Shown piece after piece: positions 20,906-31,909 of a stretch of 64,000 nt of DNA (position 1 is the first letter of the stretch; every line of letters begins with the position of its first letter). Where the stretch lies: NCBI GenBank assembly GCA_018257865.1, contig JAEUBA010000039.1:124001-188000 (forward strand), read 5' to 3'. The translations under genes and the position numbers were made by a program. The notes under the pieces are model-generated. The model made no database searches. It worked only from the letters and a program-made list of their open reading frames with translations, and had not been told where the DNA came from. Origin of the DNA: Stereocaulon alpinum (taxonomy: Eukaryota > Ascomycota > Lecanoromycetes > Lecanorales > Stereocaulaceae).

Positions 20906-22492
20906 CTAATAGTTAAAAATCTTGAACCGCGGAACGAGTATGTCTCCCTCCTTCGGCGGACTTTTGAATTCATGCTGATCAACAAAATGCTGCAAAACCT
21001 CCTCTTCACTCCCAAATCCATTCCTACCGTTCCGACTACAAGTCCACGCCCAAGGACAATCATACGGCTGCGAAGGCCTCTCATCAATCAGACCCCTTTC
21101 CTTCCAATCCTTATAGTTTGCTTCCCAGTCTCTATGTTCGTTTTGAAGATGGAACGTTAGTTGCTCGTCGGTGTAGAAGGCATTTGGACCGCAGCGACTG
21201 CATTCGCGTGAGAGGGGGCAGTTGATTGATCTGGGATTTGGAGTGAGTTTGGACCATCGCATCGTCAGGTCTCGTTCGAGGGCGCTGACGGGTCTCAATG
21301 TTGTGGACTCGTCCTGAGTTAGGGATTCGTCGTGGACAGGAGATAGTGTGATTCTCGTGGCTGCATTGGGGGGTATGTGATTTGCCTCTTGCCTCCCAGA
21401 CGTAGACATCGGCTTGCGCCCATAGTTCTTCACCATACTTGTCCCTATCAAAGCTTCCTCTTCCGACGAGGTGGACGAAGACCGGAAGACGAGGTTCAGC
21501 TCGGCTGGATCCTTATCCACAGATTTCAGCCAAGGATTCTCTTGTGCAGCCTCAGCTGTCAAGCGGCGCGAAGGCTGTGGCTCCAACAAGCGCAGGACAA
21601 AATTCACTCCAGTATTCCCCACTCCCCTTTCCCTCAATACAGCCTGTGGCGCAGAGGTTTTCCCCAAGCAATATTTCTTCAAAGGCCACATGGTTTCCCC
21701 TGAAGGAAACGGCACGTGCTGCGTGAACAACTTGAAGACAATACACCCCACAGCCCACACATCCACAGCATTCGTGTACTCCGGGTCCTCCTCGTCCTGG
21801 TCCTCTACATAGCCGAAGAATTCTGGAGCCATGTAGTCCTGAGTACCTATCATTGTTCTCAATGCTGTCGCGCTACTCTGGACACGCTTCGTAATTCCAA
21901 AATCACCCAGCTTGATCCACCAAACGGGAGAGTTCCGTACGACAAATATGTTTGCGGGTTTGAGATCTCGATGCGTGAATCCCTCTGCATGCATGGTAGC
22001 CAGCGCGTGAAGGAGCTGGGTGCTTATCACTTTGACCGAGTCCTCTGCGAATGGCTCTATCATGTGGCTCTCAAGATCTCCAAGGGGAAAATACTCCATG
22101 GCGAGGAAGACTGTGTCCGTTCTGGTGTTGTCGTACCAGCCTAGGAAGTGGACGAAGTGCCCGTCTTGTCTGTACTTTGCCTTGGAGAACTCTACCATCG
22201 CCTTGACTTCCCTTGCATAGTTCACATCCACTCCTGACCACACATCTTTTATCCGAATAGCCTTCACGGCCCTTTTTATATTCGGCTCATCCCCCAGAAA
22301 CTCCAGCCACACATCACCATACGATCCTCGACCCAGGCATCGCTGTCTTATCCATCTCTTTTCCACCCTGGCTTTCCGCTGAACACGGCTTGTGTCAGAG
22401 TAGTATTCGTAGTGTAGGACTTGCTGTTCCTCGTCCTTGTCTGGGAAAATGGCTTCAAGCTTACAGTCGTCGAGGTCTGAAAGGATTGCCAT
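20906..22492 (-). CDS. Ser/Thr protein kinase with C-terminal C2H2-like motifs, 528 aa
   Basis: One uninterrupted frame. The N-terminal half is a protein kinase: glycine loop LGRGSYGDVW (about 53-62), ATP-binding Lys77 in RAVKAI, catalytic HRDLKPAN (174-181), DFG (197-199) and APE (MAPEFFG). All key residues are present, so it should be active. After a polar linker (about 340-425) come two similar Cys/His segments, CPLSRECSRCG...FHLQNEH and CPWAWTCSRNG...QHFVDQH, each resembling a C2H2 finger with an inserted Arg/Cys loop. I cannot place it in a named subfamily; the combination recalls lineage-specific fungal kinases. The end at 20906 is the first in-frame stop. A frame continuing to about 20746 (RFDSAFEARLKSAIDALE) hints at an alternative, spliced 3' end that I could not confirm. 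Confidence 0.85.
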   Translation of the reverse strand: MAILSDLDDCKLEAIFPDKDEEQQVLHYEYYSDTSRVQRKARVEKRWIRQRCLGRGSYGDVWLEFLGDEPNIKRAVKAIRIKDVWSGVDVNYAREVKAMVEFSKAKYRQDGHFVHFLGWYDNTRTDTVFLAMEYFPLGDLESHMIEPFAEDSVKVISTQLLHALATMHAEGFTHRDLKPANIFVVRNSPVWWIKLGDFGITKRVQSSATALRTMIGTQDYMAPEFFGYVEDQDEEDPEYTNAVDVWAVGCIVFKLFTQHVPFPSGETMWPLKKYCLGKTSAPQAVLRERGVGNTGVNFVLRLLEPQPSRRLTAEAAQENPWLKSVDKDPAELNLVFRSSSTSSEEEALIGTSMVKNYGRKPMSTSGRQEANHIPPNAATRITLSPVHDESLTQDESTTLRPVSALERDLTMRWSKLTPNPRSINCPLSRECSRCGPNAFYTDEQLTFHLQNEHRDWEANYKDWKERGLIDERPSQPYDCPWAWTCSRNGRNGFGSEEEVLQHFVDQHEFKSPPKEGDILVPRFKIFNY

Positions 22493-23521
22493 CTCATCGT
22501 ATCGCTGCTGTTAGACCCGTGTCTTGTCTTGCTCAGCGGACAGGACGTGGAAACTTCTCTCTGAACATGGTTGCGTTGGAATGAACTGTTTTACTACTGT
22601 TCATGTGTATGTCATTCTTGTATACAATCTTTCGAAGGTCAAACCATGCTTAGATGCTTAGATGTCAACCAGAGAGACCTAGCGTTTCATCACAGCAGGG
22701 ACCGAGTCCTATCGAAATGACCTGCTATATCTGGCACAGCGTCTTAGTGTTTCGGCTTTCACTTATAGAGTCTGCTGTAGCACGGATGAGCACAAGTACG
22801 CAGACCGAATGGACACATTTATTGCGACTCAGAGGCTGCTTTGTTGCCTGCGACGAATGACGAGGGTCGAATCCCAGCGCTTATGCAGCCTTGCGTTGGG
22901 GGCCATATCAGCGACAGGGGTTCGACCAATCAAGCCAAAGCAGATCAAGGCAGCTAGAATTGTAGGATGATTCTCCAGCGACATCCCCTAAACGCTCGAG
23001 ATACTTCTATTGAGATGATAGACGAGCAATATCCTATAACTTGGTTTCTCTGCTCCGCCGCACTTGTGCTGATAATAAGCAATCTTCATCGTAGACAATG
23101 CTCAAAGACACTTTTTACCTTCCGAATGATCACGAAGTCTCCTCGAAGATTTCATAAACACATAGGGAGACCCTACGCATTCGAAGCAGCGTTGGGCGAT
23201 ATACGTGGAATAGCCCCAAGTATGGAGTATATGAGGTGGAACTCCTCTATCTCATAGGATTTTTTATCACTGTACGCAGGAATTGCAACGTGGATTAAGA
23301 GACACACAAAATACCACAAATAATGCGTCCAGTACTCTAGACTATCGATACTCGGCACCCCAGTAACTCAACAATGAGAACTGACTTCGCAGAGAATATC
23401 GAACTTGATCCTGGGCATGAGTATGACTGCAGAAGAAACTTGCCCTGCGGCCTCACGGTTTCCAACAGCAAGTAATCATAGCAGTCTTTGAAACATATTT
23501 AGTAATAAGATAATTCCCAGT
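22493..23521. other. Gene-poor region before the 5S rRNA gene
   Basis: About 1 kb. The first part is the kinase promoter. The remainder has only short, unconvincing open frames and no repeat that I recognise. Confidence 0.5.
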
Positions 23522-23640
23522 ACATACGGCCATAGACTGAAGAATACTCGGCATCCCGTCCGCTCTGCCAAAGACAAGCTTCAGATCGGTCAATTAGTAG
23601 TTGGGTGGGTGACCACCAGCGAATACTGGCTGCTGTATGT
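23522..23640 (+). rRNA. 5S ribosomal RNA gene, 119 nt
   Basis: The sequence starts ACATACGGCCATAGACTG, contains the conserved ATCCCGTCCGCTCTGCC segment and the internal control/helix IV-V region (AGTAGTTGGGTGGGTGACC then ACCAGCGAA), and ends CTGTATGT. The ends pair (ACATAC with GTATGT), as does CTGAAG with CTTCAG in helix III/II. The length of 119 nt and conserved blocks match fungal 5S rRNA such as that of Neurospora. A T-rich run follows. The copy stands alone, away from rDNA, as is usual in filamentous ascomycetes with dispersed 5S genes. I see no disabling change, so it is probably functional. Confidence 0.93.
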
Positions 23641-23653
23641 TTTTGCTCTTTTT
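23640..23653 (+). terminator. RNA polymerase III T-run terminator of the 5S gene
   Basis: The 5S 3' end GTATGT runs into TTTT, and a second T-tract (CTTTTTG) follows a few bases on. T-runs of four or more are the standard Pol III stop signal. Confidence 0.75.
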
Positions 23654-23784
23654 GCCGTTCTTCTCTTACATCCTTGATGTTAGGTGAGTGGATGAGAAGC
23701 TATCACAAGGTAAGGAAAGAATGGGAAATGTCGCTCTCTGGAATTGGACATAGTTACCTTGGTGACCTAGGCGAGCTAGGAGGA

Positions 23785-23989
23785 TTCACCGCCGTACCGG
23801 CCAATTGTAGGGTTGAAGCATGGAGAACCCCTAGAGAGCCCCCAAACATCGTTACTTGGGCGACGAATTTGGACCTTGAAACTTGCAGTCCTCGCGCTCG
23901 AAAGGCGGGCTCTAGGGCTATCTTTAGGGGTGGCCGCGCTTCAGCCCTACATGTGGCCGGTTGGGCAGGCTGGCCGGTAGGGCGGTGAA
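23785..23989. repeat. Foldback/MITE-like element, about 205 bp
   Basis: The two ends are inverted copies. The left end reads TTCACCGCCGTACCGGCCA...TGTAGGGTTGAAGC; the right end reads GCTTCAGCCCTACATGTGGCC...GGCCGGTAGGGCGGTGAA. Most of the element can fold into one imperfect hairpin. There is no coding capacity, and I cannot define a target duplication. Its GGCCGG/TGGCC/GCTTC core resembles the element at 29891-30090, so the two appear to be members of one family. It sits 145 bp downstream of the 5S gene. Confidence 0.7.
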
Positions 23990-25654
23990 CGCTTCTATAC
24001 ATAATCTCGAAATCATGATTGATAGTTACTATTAGAAAAGGAGCGGCCCCTGGAGCTTTTCCCTCCCCGATAGAAACCTAGGTTGGCAAAGATAAGCAAG
24101 CGATACTGCATCAGATAAGTGATAAAGGAACAGAGCGACTAGTTGTCCTTGGGAAGCAAAATGGGGCCGGTCCATACGCACGGGGCCGTCTGACTTGTCC
24201 CTAGCAGATGACCACTACGATACGGGATCTGGCGAGGGGAAAGACAAATGGCCCGGAACCAGAGACCGTAGGATTACTGACTCTTGCTCATCGTTAGCTG
24301 CTTACATGGGTGCTCATCATCTCAGGGATGGTACGGAATGGTAACACACACGCGTGGATCTGCTGCCATGCAAAAACTCATCGAGACCGAACATGTTGTA
24401 ATCAAAGCGACACTGCCGCATATCCAACCTGCCCTGGGTGTCCGGGAGAAAGATGGGTAACACTTACAGATATTCTGGAGATATAGACAGCAACCAACTC
24501 TTACAGACGTACTACCAAATTACCAATTGCTAAGGAGCTGTCGTCGATCTCTATCTTCCATCGGCTGCGCATGGGCTTGCACTTGAGTAGTAACACCACC
24601 ACCAGCCTGAGCATGTAGGAGATACATCTTGTGCGAGATATCAGATTCTCTTGTCTTATGTCGAGACACCCAACAAAAAAGCGTTCCCATAAGCCTCGTG
24701 AGTTGGGTTGGATCCGCGCGGTAATCATTTTGCTGAGATGCAGAGGATACGGCAGCGGTGATGGAGTATGGGGAGGTCAGCATTGCGGAATCCGTTGTGT
24801 CAACATGGACAATTCATATTGATGAGAGACTGACATCGAAAAGTCGTTCCCGCCAATCTCGAAGCTCGATTCCAACCTTTTGGTGCTCAAGCCCCATACT
24901 TTCCATTGTACTATGGCTTGCTGAGGACTTGATCCCACTGTGGACACAATATCCAGAGCGAGGACTGGGAGGCTAAGATCCCCGTCCGGTCACGACGTGA
25001 ACTGGGTGTACCTACTGGAAGCTGTTCTTGCACATGATGTTGATCAGTTGATACACTTTTATTCAAGATCCTCTAAACAACCTTCCGAAGCCTCCTTACT
25101 CATCTCCCCAAGCTCGACTCATCCTCATGCCAAAAGCTCAACCACAAGAAGCCGTCAAAGTCCATTTCCTGCTCATCCCTCGCAACCCCAGATAGCGGTC
25201 CAGGCGCTATCATCAGATTGTCCTTCTCCCTTGTTTGCAAGCTGCCTGAGGCTAATATCTTATGGCACTGGGTTACGGACATAACGGTGATCTGGAAGGA
25301 TGAGAGTCGGACAAACTCCAGCTCTCCGCCGACAAGGCTAAGGTCATGTTGCAGTCAATAACGGGAGAAAGCTGATGTGACGTGCTATTCTCCTTCCCGT
25401 TTGGGTACCCACTAAATCCTTCGTCTCTAGTAGTAGCCCGGTCATCACGCCTAGCTCCGATCCTGCATGCCCTACTCCATATGAGTCTTTTATGCCGGTA
25501 TTCTATGCTCCATATCATGTCGCCATTCATTTGCTCTCTGGCCTGCCACCTTACCGCTCGCGCATTTCCTGTTTTTCTCTCTTTTGTCGACATGGTCGAA
25601 TGCAGTAAAGCATAAGAGTAAGAGCACCCCGCCAATTTGTCTTGGCATCTGACG
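23990..25654. other. Gene-poor region upstream of the MFS gene
   Basis: About 1.7 kb without a recognisable gene or RNA. Open frames are short and overlap in several frames without protein-like character. The last few hundred bases should contain the MFS promoter. Confidence 0.5.
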
Positions 25655-27706
25655 ATGGAAGACGTCAAGCTAGACGACTTCGACAAGTCCGGGAATGCGG
25701 CGGACACAGGCCACAGCAACCAAAGAAGATCGAAGACAGATCACGAGGCTCCTCTGGATGCGAACGCTGCTACACACGAGGGACACCCCATCGACGATGT
25801 CGCCGAAGAGTACCCTTCCGTCATTAGGAGAACGGTCATCGTTATCGGTGTTGCTCTGGCGCTGTTTTGTGTGAGTTACCAAGTAAAACGTCAAACGGGA
25901 GATAGGAGACGAACAGGGAGGGGAATAGAGTACTGACACATATCTGTTGTAGTTTGGCATCGATATGGTATGTGTTCCTTGACCGGCGCCATTCTCCCAG
26001 CCTTATTTCTCAAGGTCAGACCAGAGAATTCGACAAGAGAAGTTAGGGTACGCCACTGTATTTAACAATTGCTGTTTCTTTCTAGACCATAATTGCAACT
26101 GCGATTCCCAAAATCACAGATCAATTCAGTGGTATCCAGCTCATAGGATGGTATGGTTCGTCGTTCTTTCTCGCCTTGGCTTGCTTCCAGCCTTTCTGGT
26201 AGGCAGACGCCTTTCTCTTCCAGATAACCCAGGAGGCTCACGATGCTGCAGGGGCAAAGTCTACCAGTATTTCTCGCTCAAATACACCTTCATCATTGCC
26301 GTTATCCTGTTTGAGATCGGCTCTCTTGTTTCAGGTGTGTGGACAGCTCCCGATTGATGTTGAGTTGTCTGGAAACCTTCGCGCAAGATCTGACAATCGA
26401 TTAACTCCCACAGGTGTTGCACCTTCAAGTACCATTCTCATTGTTGGCCGTGCCATCACCGGCATAGGAGGGGCAGGGATCGCTACGGGCGGGTATGCCA
26501 TTCTGACGGTTATCGCAAGACCAGACTTACGACCTATCTTCACTGGCATCGTGACTACTGTATACAGCGTAGGAAACGTCGTCGGACCGATCATGGGAGG
26601 CGCATTCGCAGAGCACACCACATGGCGCTGGTGTTTTTACGTCAACCTTCGCTTTGGTGGCACTGCGGGCGCAATAATCTTGCTGTTCTTCAAATCTTCA
26701 AACCAGGTTCGCCCAAAAGAGTTGGTCTCATTGAAAGAAAAGCTCTCGCAATTGGACTTCGTCGGCATCATCCTTACACTGGCATCCCTCATTTGCTTCA
26801 GTCGAGCGCTGCAAGTCGGCGGTACCACGACACCGTGGACCTCGCCCCAAGTGATCGGTCTCTTCGTCGGCTTTGTCGGGCTGGCGCTTGCATTCATCGT
26901 GTCGCAAAAGGTTCTCGGTGACCGTGCAATGATGGTGAGCAAGATCCTCAGGATGCGGATCGTCGCTATCGGCATGATCTACGGCTTCTTCCATGAAGGC
27001 GGGTTCTACACCATCCTGTACGCGCTCCCCATCTACTTCCAGGCCGTCAGCGACGTATCGCCAGCGCAGGCAGGCGTACGCAATATCCCGCTCCTTGTGG
27101 GTTGCGGCATAGGATCCATTGCCGCAGGGCTAATCGTCTCGAAGTATAAGCACTTCGTACCCTTGATGGTCTGGGCGAGTGGCGGCGGCTGCATCGGCAC
27201 CGGTCTATTGTACATGCTCGATGTCATCTCCCCTCCTTCCCACTGGATAGGCTTCCAAGTCCTCGCTGGTCTCGCATTCGGGACTGGGCTCCCTCTAGCC
27301 ATCATCGCAGGCCAAGCCCACGTCACGAACGAGGACTTGCCGTCAACGACAGCGATGCTACTATGTAAGTCTCCATCACGCAAACATTGCACCCGTCCCA
27401 GCCTCACACTCTATAGTCTCCTTCTGCGTTGGCTCTGCCCTAGCCCTGCCGGCTGCCCAATCCATTCTCGATAACTTACTTCTGACCAACCTGCCACATT
27501 TAGCGCCCACCGTTGATCCCCAGGCCGTCATCCGAGCGGGCGCGACTGAGATACGTGCCAATTTCGCGGCGGATGCTGTACCTGGTATCGTCGAGGCGTA
27601 TCTGAGAGGGCTCCGTGCCGTGTACGTTATGGTCATTGTGCTCACTGGCATTGCGGCACTGGCTGCTGCGACGAATAGATGGAAGAAGTTGAGTCTGGAG
27701 AAGTAA
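25655..27706 (+). CDS. MFS drug/toxin exporter, DHA14 (14-TM) type, 555 aa
   Basis: Six exons: 25655-25870, 25953-25967, 26086-26198, 26252-26334, 26414-27364, 27417-27706. Exon 2 is a 15-nt microexon coding FGIDM. The joined 555-aa frame is a full-length major facilitator. An acidic/polar N-terminus of about 55 residues precedes the first helix ([20 protein letters not shown]), then [35 protein letters not shown], and [17 protein letters not shown]. The pattern is that of the fungal DHA14/HC-toxin and TRI12-like pumps, which use the proton gradient to export drugs or metabolites at the plasma membrane. The substrate cannot be told from sequence. It is the first gene of the accessory block holding an aldolase, a reductase remnant and an acyltransferase, which fits a secondary-metabolite exporter, but that link is inference. 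Confidence 0.92.
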
Positions 27707-28605
27707 TATTAAGGACGTTCGGATAGAAGCAGGTGTAGACTAGATCGCGAGTACTGTATGGACAAAACCTATACGGATTAGAGTGTACAAATATGGTGTT
27801 GGAGCCCCGAGGAGCTCAGCTCTTTGCAACACCCTGCAGGACATATGGCAATGAACTACATACTGCCGCTGGATGACTCCAGATTAGCCCCAATGTCCAA
27901 CAAGAGGCTGCAGCGTAATGGATTTGTATTCAACCTTGGTTGCACAAGGGTCAGAATATTCTTGTATCAACATATCGATCACCTCAATTACCTAATGCGA
28001 TATTCTATGGTATACGGCAATCCTGAAGCCTCAACATCTTGGCCCAGATTTACGATATCCAAAACCAGGTGCCAGAAAATTCTATTGCTAGGCATCCAAG
28101 TATATGTTCGGTAGGATTCTTTACTCTGATCACGGAGAGAATGCCTGGTCTCTGGTCTTGCGGACTAATTTATCAGCGGCTTCGGATGTCCTTTGGCCCC
28201 CTTACGTAATGGGGGGTGTGAGACAGGCCTTGCGATATGATAGCCGCGGAGGAATCTGCCTCCATTAAGGAACCAACACTCCTGAATTGACCGTTGATGC
28301 TAAGTCGAGATCCTGTCCATTGATCGTTTGCAGACCGCCTAATGCTAGCTTTTGGATCTGATCTGGACGTCCTGGACTATAAATGGTGTGAGATGGACCG
28401 ATGGATTGCACGGAATGAAGATGAATCTGCGATTAGTCAACTGTGTGTAATAGTAGATGGTACTGTGATTTTATTGAATTTTATGCAGTGCTAACAACAC
28501 TCCTCATACTTCTGGACTCTCTTTGTTGACATACATATATAGGTCTCTAGTACCTTGTGTAGTGAGAAGTTGATACATCTTTTGGAACCACTATGCTGAT
28601 TGAAT
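27707..28605. other. Intergenic region, nothing recognised
   Basis: About 900 bp after the transporter. Only short open frames without family resemblance. No tRNA, repeat or gene is seen. Confidence 0.5.
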
Positions 28606-28802
28606 CTATGCGATTGACAAGTTTTCGAATACGTACTTCGTAAGTGTAGGCCCCATAGCTTGTTCGGCTCCAAAGGCAGAAGCAATTCTATTCCGCATTA
28701 GCCAATTGGAAACGTGACTCGCATTGAATAGAAGAACGCCTTTTATTGGAGCTCCACGACCATCCAGAAACTGACGAATGTCCGTAGTCGGACACGCCGC
28801 GA

Positions 28803-29531
28803 TCAGGGCTGATCTTCTTCTAGTCTGGTATTCAATTGATCGCCTTGAACTTGTTCTCGACATACAAGGCGCGCCGACGATATCGTGGGCGTCGTCGGCG
28901 ATCTTGTTTGTTCTTTGAAAGAAACGTCGGAAGCCACTCCGCCTGTCAGCGTAACACGCTTTTGAAGTTTCGTGCAGAGCTGAATTGATATTGGGAATTC
29001 CGTTCCGCCTAGTCTCCTCCTCATCCTGATTTCGTGGTCCCATGATGGATCTGAAAATAATGATCTTGTCGGGTCCGGTGTTTCCATAGCCAGAAATGTG
29101 GACCGTTCTGTCAGTCGCAAATTTTGGTCGTCAGCCTTCGGAACATACGAAAAATCTAGCTCTACTACCGGGGGCTGCAAGCCAAGGCTGGCCGTTGTCG
29201 GAGGGCTCAACAGAGATCTGTCAAGGTTGAGCAATGCTGTTGATTGGGATCGCCCATCGAGACATTTGGTCGGCAACGTCCAATTCCAATCAGAATGGCT
29301 GTTTTGGCGGTCGAAATTTTGTGTCTGAGGTTGCGAAGCGCGGCCACCACTACTACTTTGATTGGTCAAGGTACTACTACCATCTGCTTCTGCGGCATGA
29401 TGCGTAATGGTACGGCGATCGCTGCGAGCGCGTGGCAGAAAGAAGCATGGTAGGTTCCTTGACTCGCAACTGTCGCCTGAACCGCCGACTCGTAATTGTC
29501 GCCTGACGCGCGGCCTCGTGAGAAAATGCAT
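28803..29531 (-). CDS. Doubtful hypothetical protein, 242 aa
   Basis: A 242-codon open frame without recognisable domains. It is rich in Ser, Thr, Arg and Gln, and its N-terminal part (RPRVRRQLRVGGSGDS) matches an imperfect CGACAGTTGCGAGT-type duplication in the DNA rather than a protein motif. A second frame on the same strand (28606-29043) overlaps its 3' half and looks about equally protein-like there (it includes IRQFLDGRGAPIKGVLLFNAS), so an intron near 29050 (…TATTTTCAG) might join the two. It may be a lineage-specific gene, a decayed one or noise. Confidence 0.25.
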   Translation of the reverse strand: MHFLTRPRVRRQLRVGGSGDSCESRNLPCFFLPRARSDRRTITHHAAEADGSSTLTNQSSSGGRASQPQTQNFDRQNSHSDWNWTLPTKCLDGRSQSTALLNLDRSLLSPPTTASLGLQPPVVELDFSYVPKADDQNLRLTERSTFLAMETPDPTRSLFSDPSWDHEIRMRRRLGGTEFPISIQLCTKLQKRVTLTGGVASDVSFKEQTRSPTTPTISSARLVCREQVQGDQLNTRLEEDQP

Positions 29532-29890
29532 CGTGTCATCCGGTCGTGACAGGGTTCTCAGGCGTTCCGTACAGCGGGCTGCGAGCCAATTGTTCGACCG
29601 TGACCGTTAGCCTGCATATGTACATGTTAGGGATATAGAGGCAAGAGATTATCTTGATCGGGCTTCTTCTCAGTCGGAAAATAGATAGGAGTTTAGTCTC
29701 ATCTCAAACAGCCAGCGCGGTGAGTCAATGCGACAAGTATGAATCCGGTACCTATGGTAATCAACAAGGCTATCCGGATTCGCCTCAGTAAGCTCAGCCT
29801 TAGGTAAGCGGAGGCTTACGAAGGGCGGAGTCCAGATTTTCAATAAACCCGGAGGTGAGATTTTCTTTTGATTCGGGATTGGAAAGATTA

Positions 29891-30090
29891 GCCGGCCTAC
29901 TGGCCAACCTTCGCTGCCGGCCACTTATGGAGCTGAAGCCTGAGGGTCCCTAGAAAGGGCCCTGGAGCTCCCCCTTCAAACCGCGACAACGGCAAATGTC
30001 GTCCAAGTGACTAGCTCCAGCGCCTATTTAGGGGTTTCCGGGCTTCGGCTCTATGAGCGGCCGGCAGCGAAGGTTGGCCAGGAGGCCGGG
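29891..30090. repeat. Foldback/MITE-like element, about 200 bp
   Basis: Left arm 29891-29971 and right arm 30012-30090 are inverted copies. The outer ~50 bp are highly similar: left GCCGGCCTACTGGCCAACC, right GGTTGGCCAGGAGGCCGG; both contain TTCGCTGCCGGCC or its complement, and the similarity extends weakly to CTCCAG next to a 40-bp loop. The element has no coding capacity. Target duplications are not clear; a TA on each side (ATTA left, AATA right) is possible. It is related to the element at 23785-23989. Confidence 0.78.
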
Positions 30091-30347
30091 AATACCATTC
30101 GAGATGAAGCCGAGGTGCTTGGATCGGCAATAACGCCTGGAGATAGACTGGATGCCCGCGGCTACTGTAATACTTGTACGATAATGACTGTGCCTGACTT
30201 ACGTGCTTGCAGAACCATGGATTATCGCACGCCGCTGCGACCGTGACACCTCTACCTTGTCTTCGAAGTATGTCCGCGGAGTCAGAATCATCCTCGCACA
30301 TCATTCGGTAAGCCATTCTCTGCATTACAAACCTTTTATTGAGCAAA

Positions 30348-30354
30348 TATAAAA
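30348..30354 (+). promoter_or_regulatory. TATA box of the aldolase gene
   Basis: TATAAAA lies 132 bp before the start codon at 30486, a plausible spacing for a fungal gene with a leader of about 100 nt. Pyrimidine-rich sequence follows it. Confidence 0.45.
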
Positions 30355-30485
30355 GCCAAACGACGCAGGATTCCGTTTATTGCCTGCTTCATACTCTCTT
30401 GAACCTGACTATTCGAACGTGCATCCTCTACATTCAGTATTGATCTCGTGCTCTGCAATTTTTAGCTCTTGACCATTCAGGAGTA

Positions 30486-31505
30486 ATGAAAATGGGACTT
30501 GAAAGCACAGATTATGTGCAAGTAGCCACCAAGGGCATGGCAGCATACAGAGCTCCATCCTTGACGCAACCCCACAAAGCCAGGCAAGCGATTCGGGATG
30601 CCTATGAGGGCAAGATCAACCCTATGATAGGTTATTACTGCGGCATCAGCTCTGTACCCACGGCGAGAGTGATGGCGCAACTGGGTGCCGACGTCGTGTG
30701 GATCGATTGGGAGCACTCCTCGTGTGGTGTAGAAACAATGACAACAGTAAGGTCTCTCGCAAATTCCTAGTCGATGGTACTGAACCATGACAGATAGTTC
30801 ACGAAATACAATTCATGAGCGAGGGTAGAACCATGCCATTCGTCAGGTGAGCAGAGTGCCGATCATTTGGATCATGATCTCGATTTTGACATCATCAACA
30901 GAGTTCCTGGCCATGATCACGCTGCAATAGGATATGCTCTTGATGCCGGAGCTTCAATCATCATCCCACAAGTAGATACAGTCGAGCAAGCTCAGCACGT
31001 TGTCTCCGCTGCCAAATTCGGGCTCAAGGCGAAGGGAACCCGGTCGGCTCCTCCATTTCGATGGCTTCCAGGAATCAGTGATACCGCGATTGACCCCTCG
31101 CGATCGCTCTGGGAGAACCTCAACGACCAGGCCGCCATCATCATCCAAATCGAATCTGAGGAAGGAGCCCGTAATCTGGACGCCATTCTGACCGCAGTCG
31201 GCGACCAGATTGATGCAGTCTGGATGGGGACAATCGACATGAGAGTTAATATGGGATATGATGGGCTCTGGGGCTCAGAGCCACGGTTTCTCGAGATTGT
31301 GGAGTTGTACCAGAACGCGCTGAAGAAGCATGATGTACCAAACACCGGAATGTGTCTGGGTGGTGACTGGGCACAAGGCGCCAACAAAGCATTCGTCGTC
31401 GTTGGTGTGGACGCTTTAGCGCTTCTAGCCGATACAGCTACCATCAAGAATGCGAGAGAGAATCTTCCTCCGCTGCCGGGCAAGTCCAAGATGAATGGCT
31501 ATTAA
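30486..31505 (+). CDS. HpcH/HpaI-family aldolase, 305 aa
   Basis: Three exons: 30486-30746, 30794-30846, 30902-31505. Introns are GTAAGG...GACAG and GTGAGC...CAACAG. The product is 305 aa, slightly longer than bacterial members. The family makes or breaks a C-C bond between pyruvate/oxaloacetate-type enolates and an aldehyde, using a divalent metal. Family motifs are present: VVWIDWEHSSCG (catalytic His after Trp-Glu), the restored MPFVRVPGHDH (substrate-binding Arg), GASIIIPQVDTVEQA, IIQIESEEGARNLDAI (metal-binding Glu), and DAVWMGTIDMRVNMG (metal Asp region). No targeting signal is seen. The true substrate is unknown. It lies between a foldback element and a reductase remnant, in the accessory block with an exporter and an acyltransferase. 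Confidence 0.92.
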
Positions 31506-31909
31506 TCAATTCGACTCAAGGTATCAGTTGAATGTCGAAATAGGTTCTTGATTGATATATAGTGTGAAGTGTTCTCACTAGATATACCACCGAATACCAT
31601 AACGTGAAGTGCCGATAGCCTGCTGGCCAGAAAAGCCAAGAACGTGGGAACGTAACCTGACTCAATGCCTCTATCAATGATCATATCAGAGCTTAGAGGC
31701 GTCGCATCCACAAGCTGAGCTCGGCGAAGACTCAGCTCGAGAGTGTAGGGATATAGGCATAGAAGGAAGCAAAATCCTTCGTCCTCTGAAGGAACACTAA
31801 CTTAGTGTAGCCCCGTTCCTTGTCTGTATAAGCCCTTCAGAGATACCTGAACGATAGATAGCTTATGCCCGAAAGCTGAGCTTTCGCGGAGGAGGTACTC
31901 TCGTCACAG
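31506..31909. other. Intergenic region before the reductase remnant
   Basis: About 400 bp. A 17-bp palindrome, CGAAAGCTGAGCTTTCG, lies at 31870-31886. I looked for the expected upstream part of a thioester-reductase domain (Rossmann loop, YGTSK motif, RVGQ motif) in all plus-strand frames and did not find it. Confidence 0.5.
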
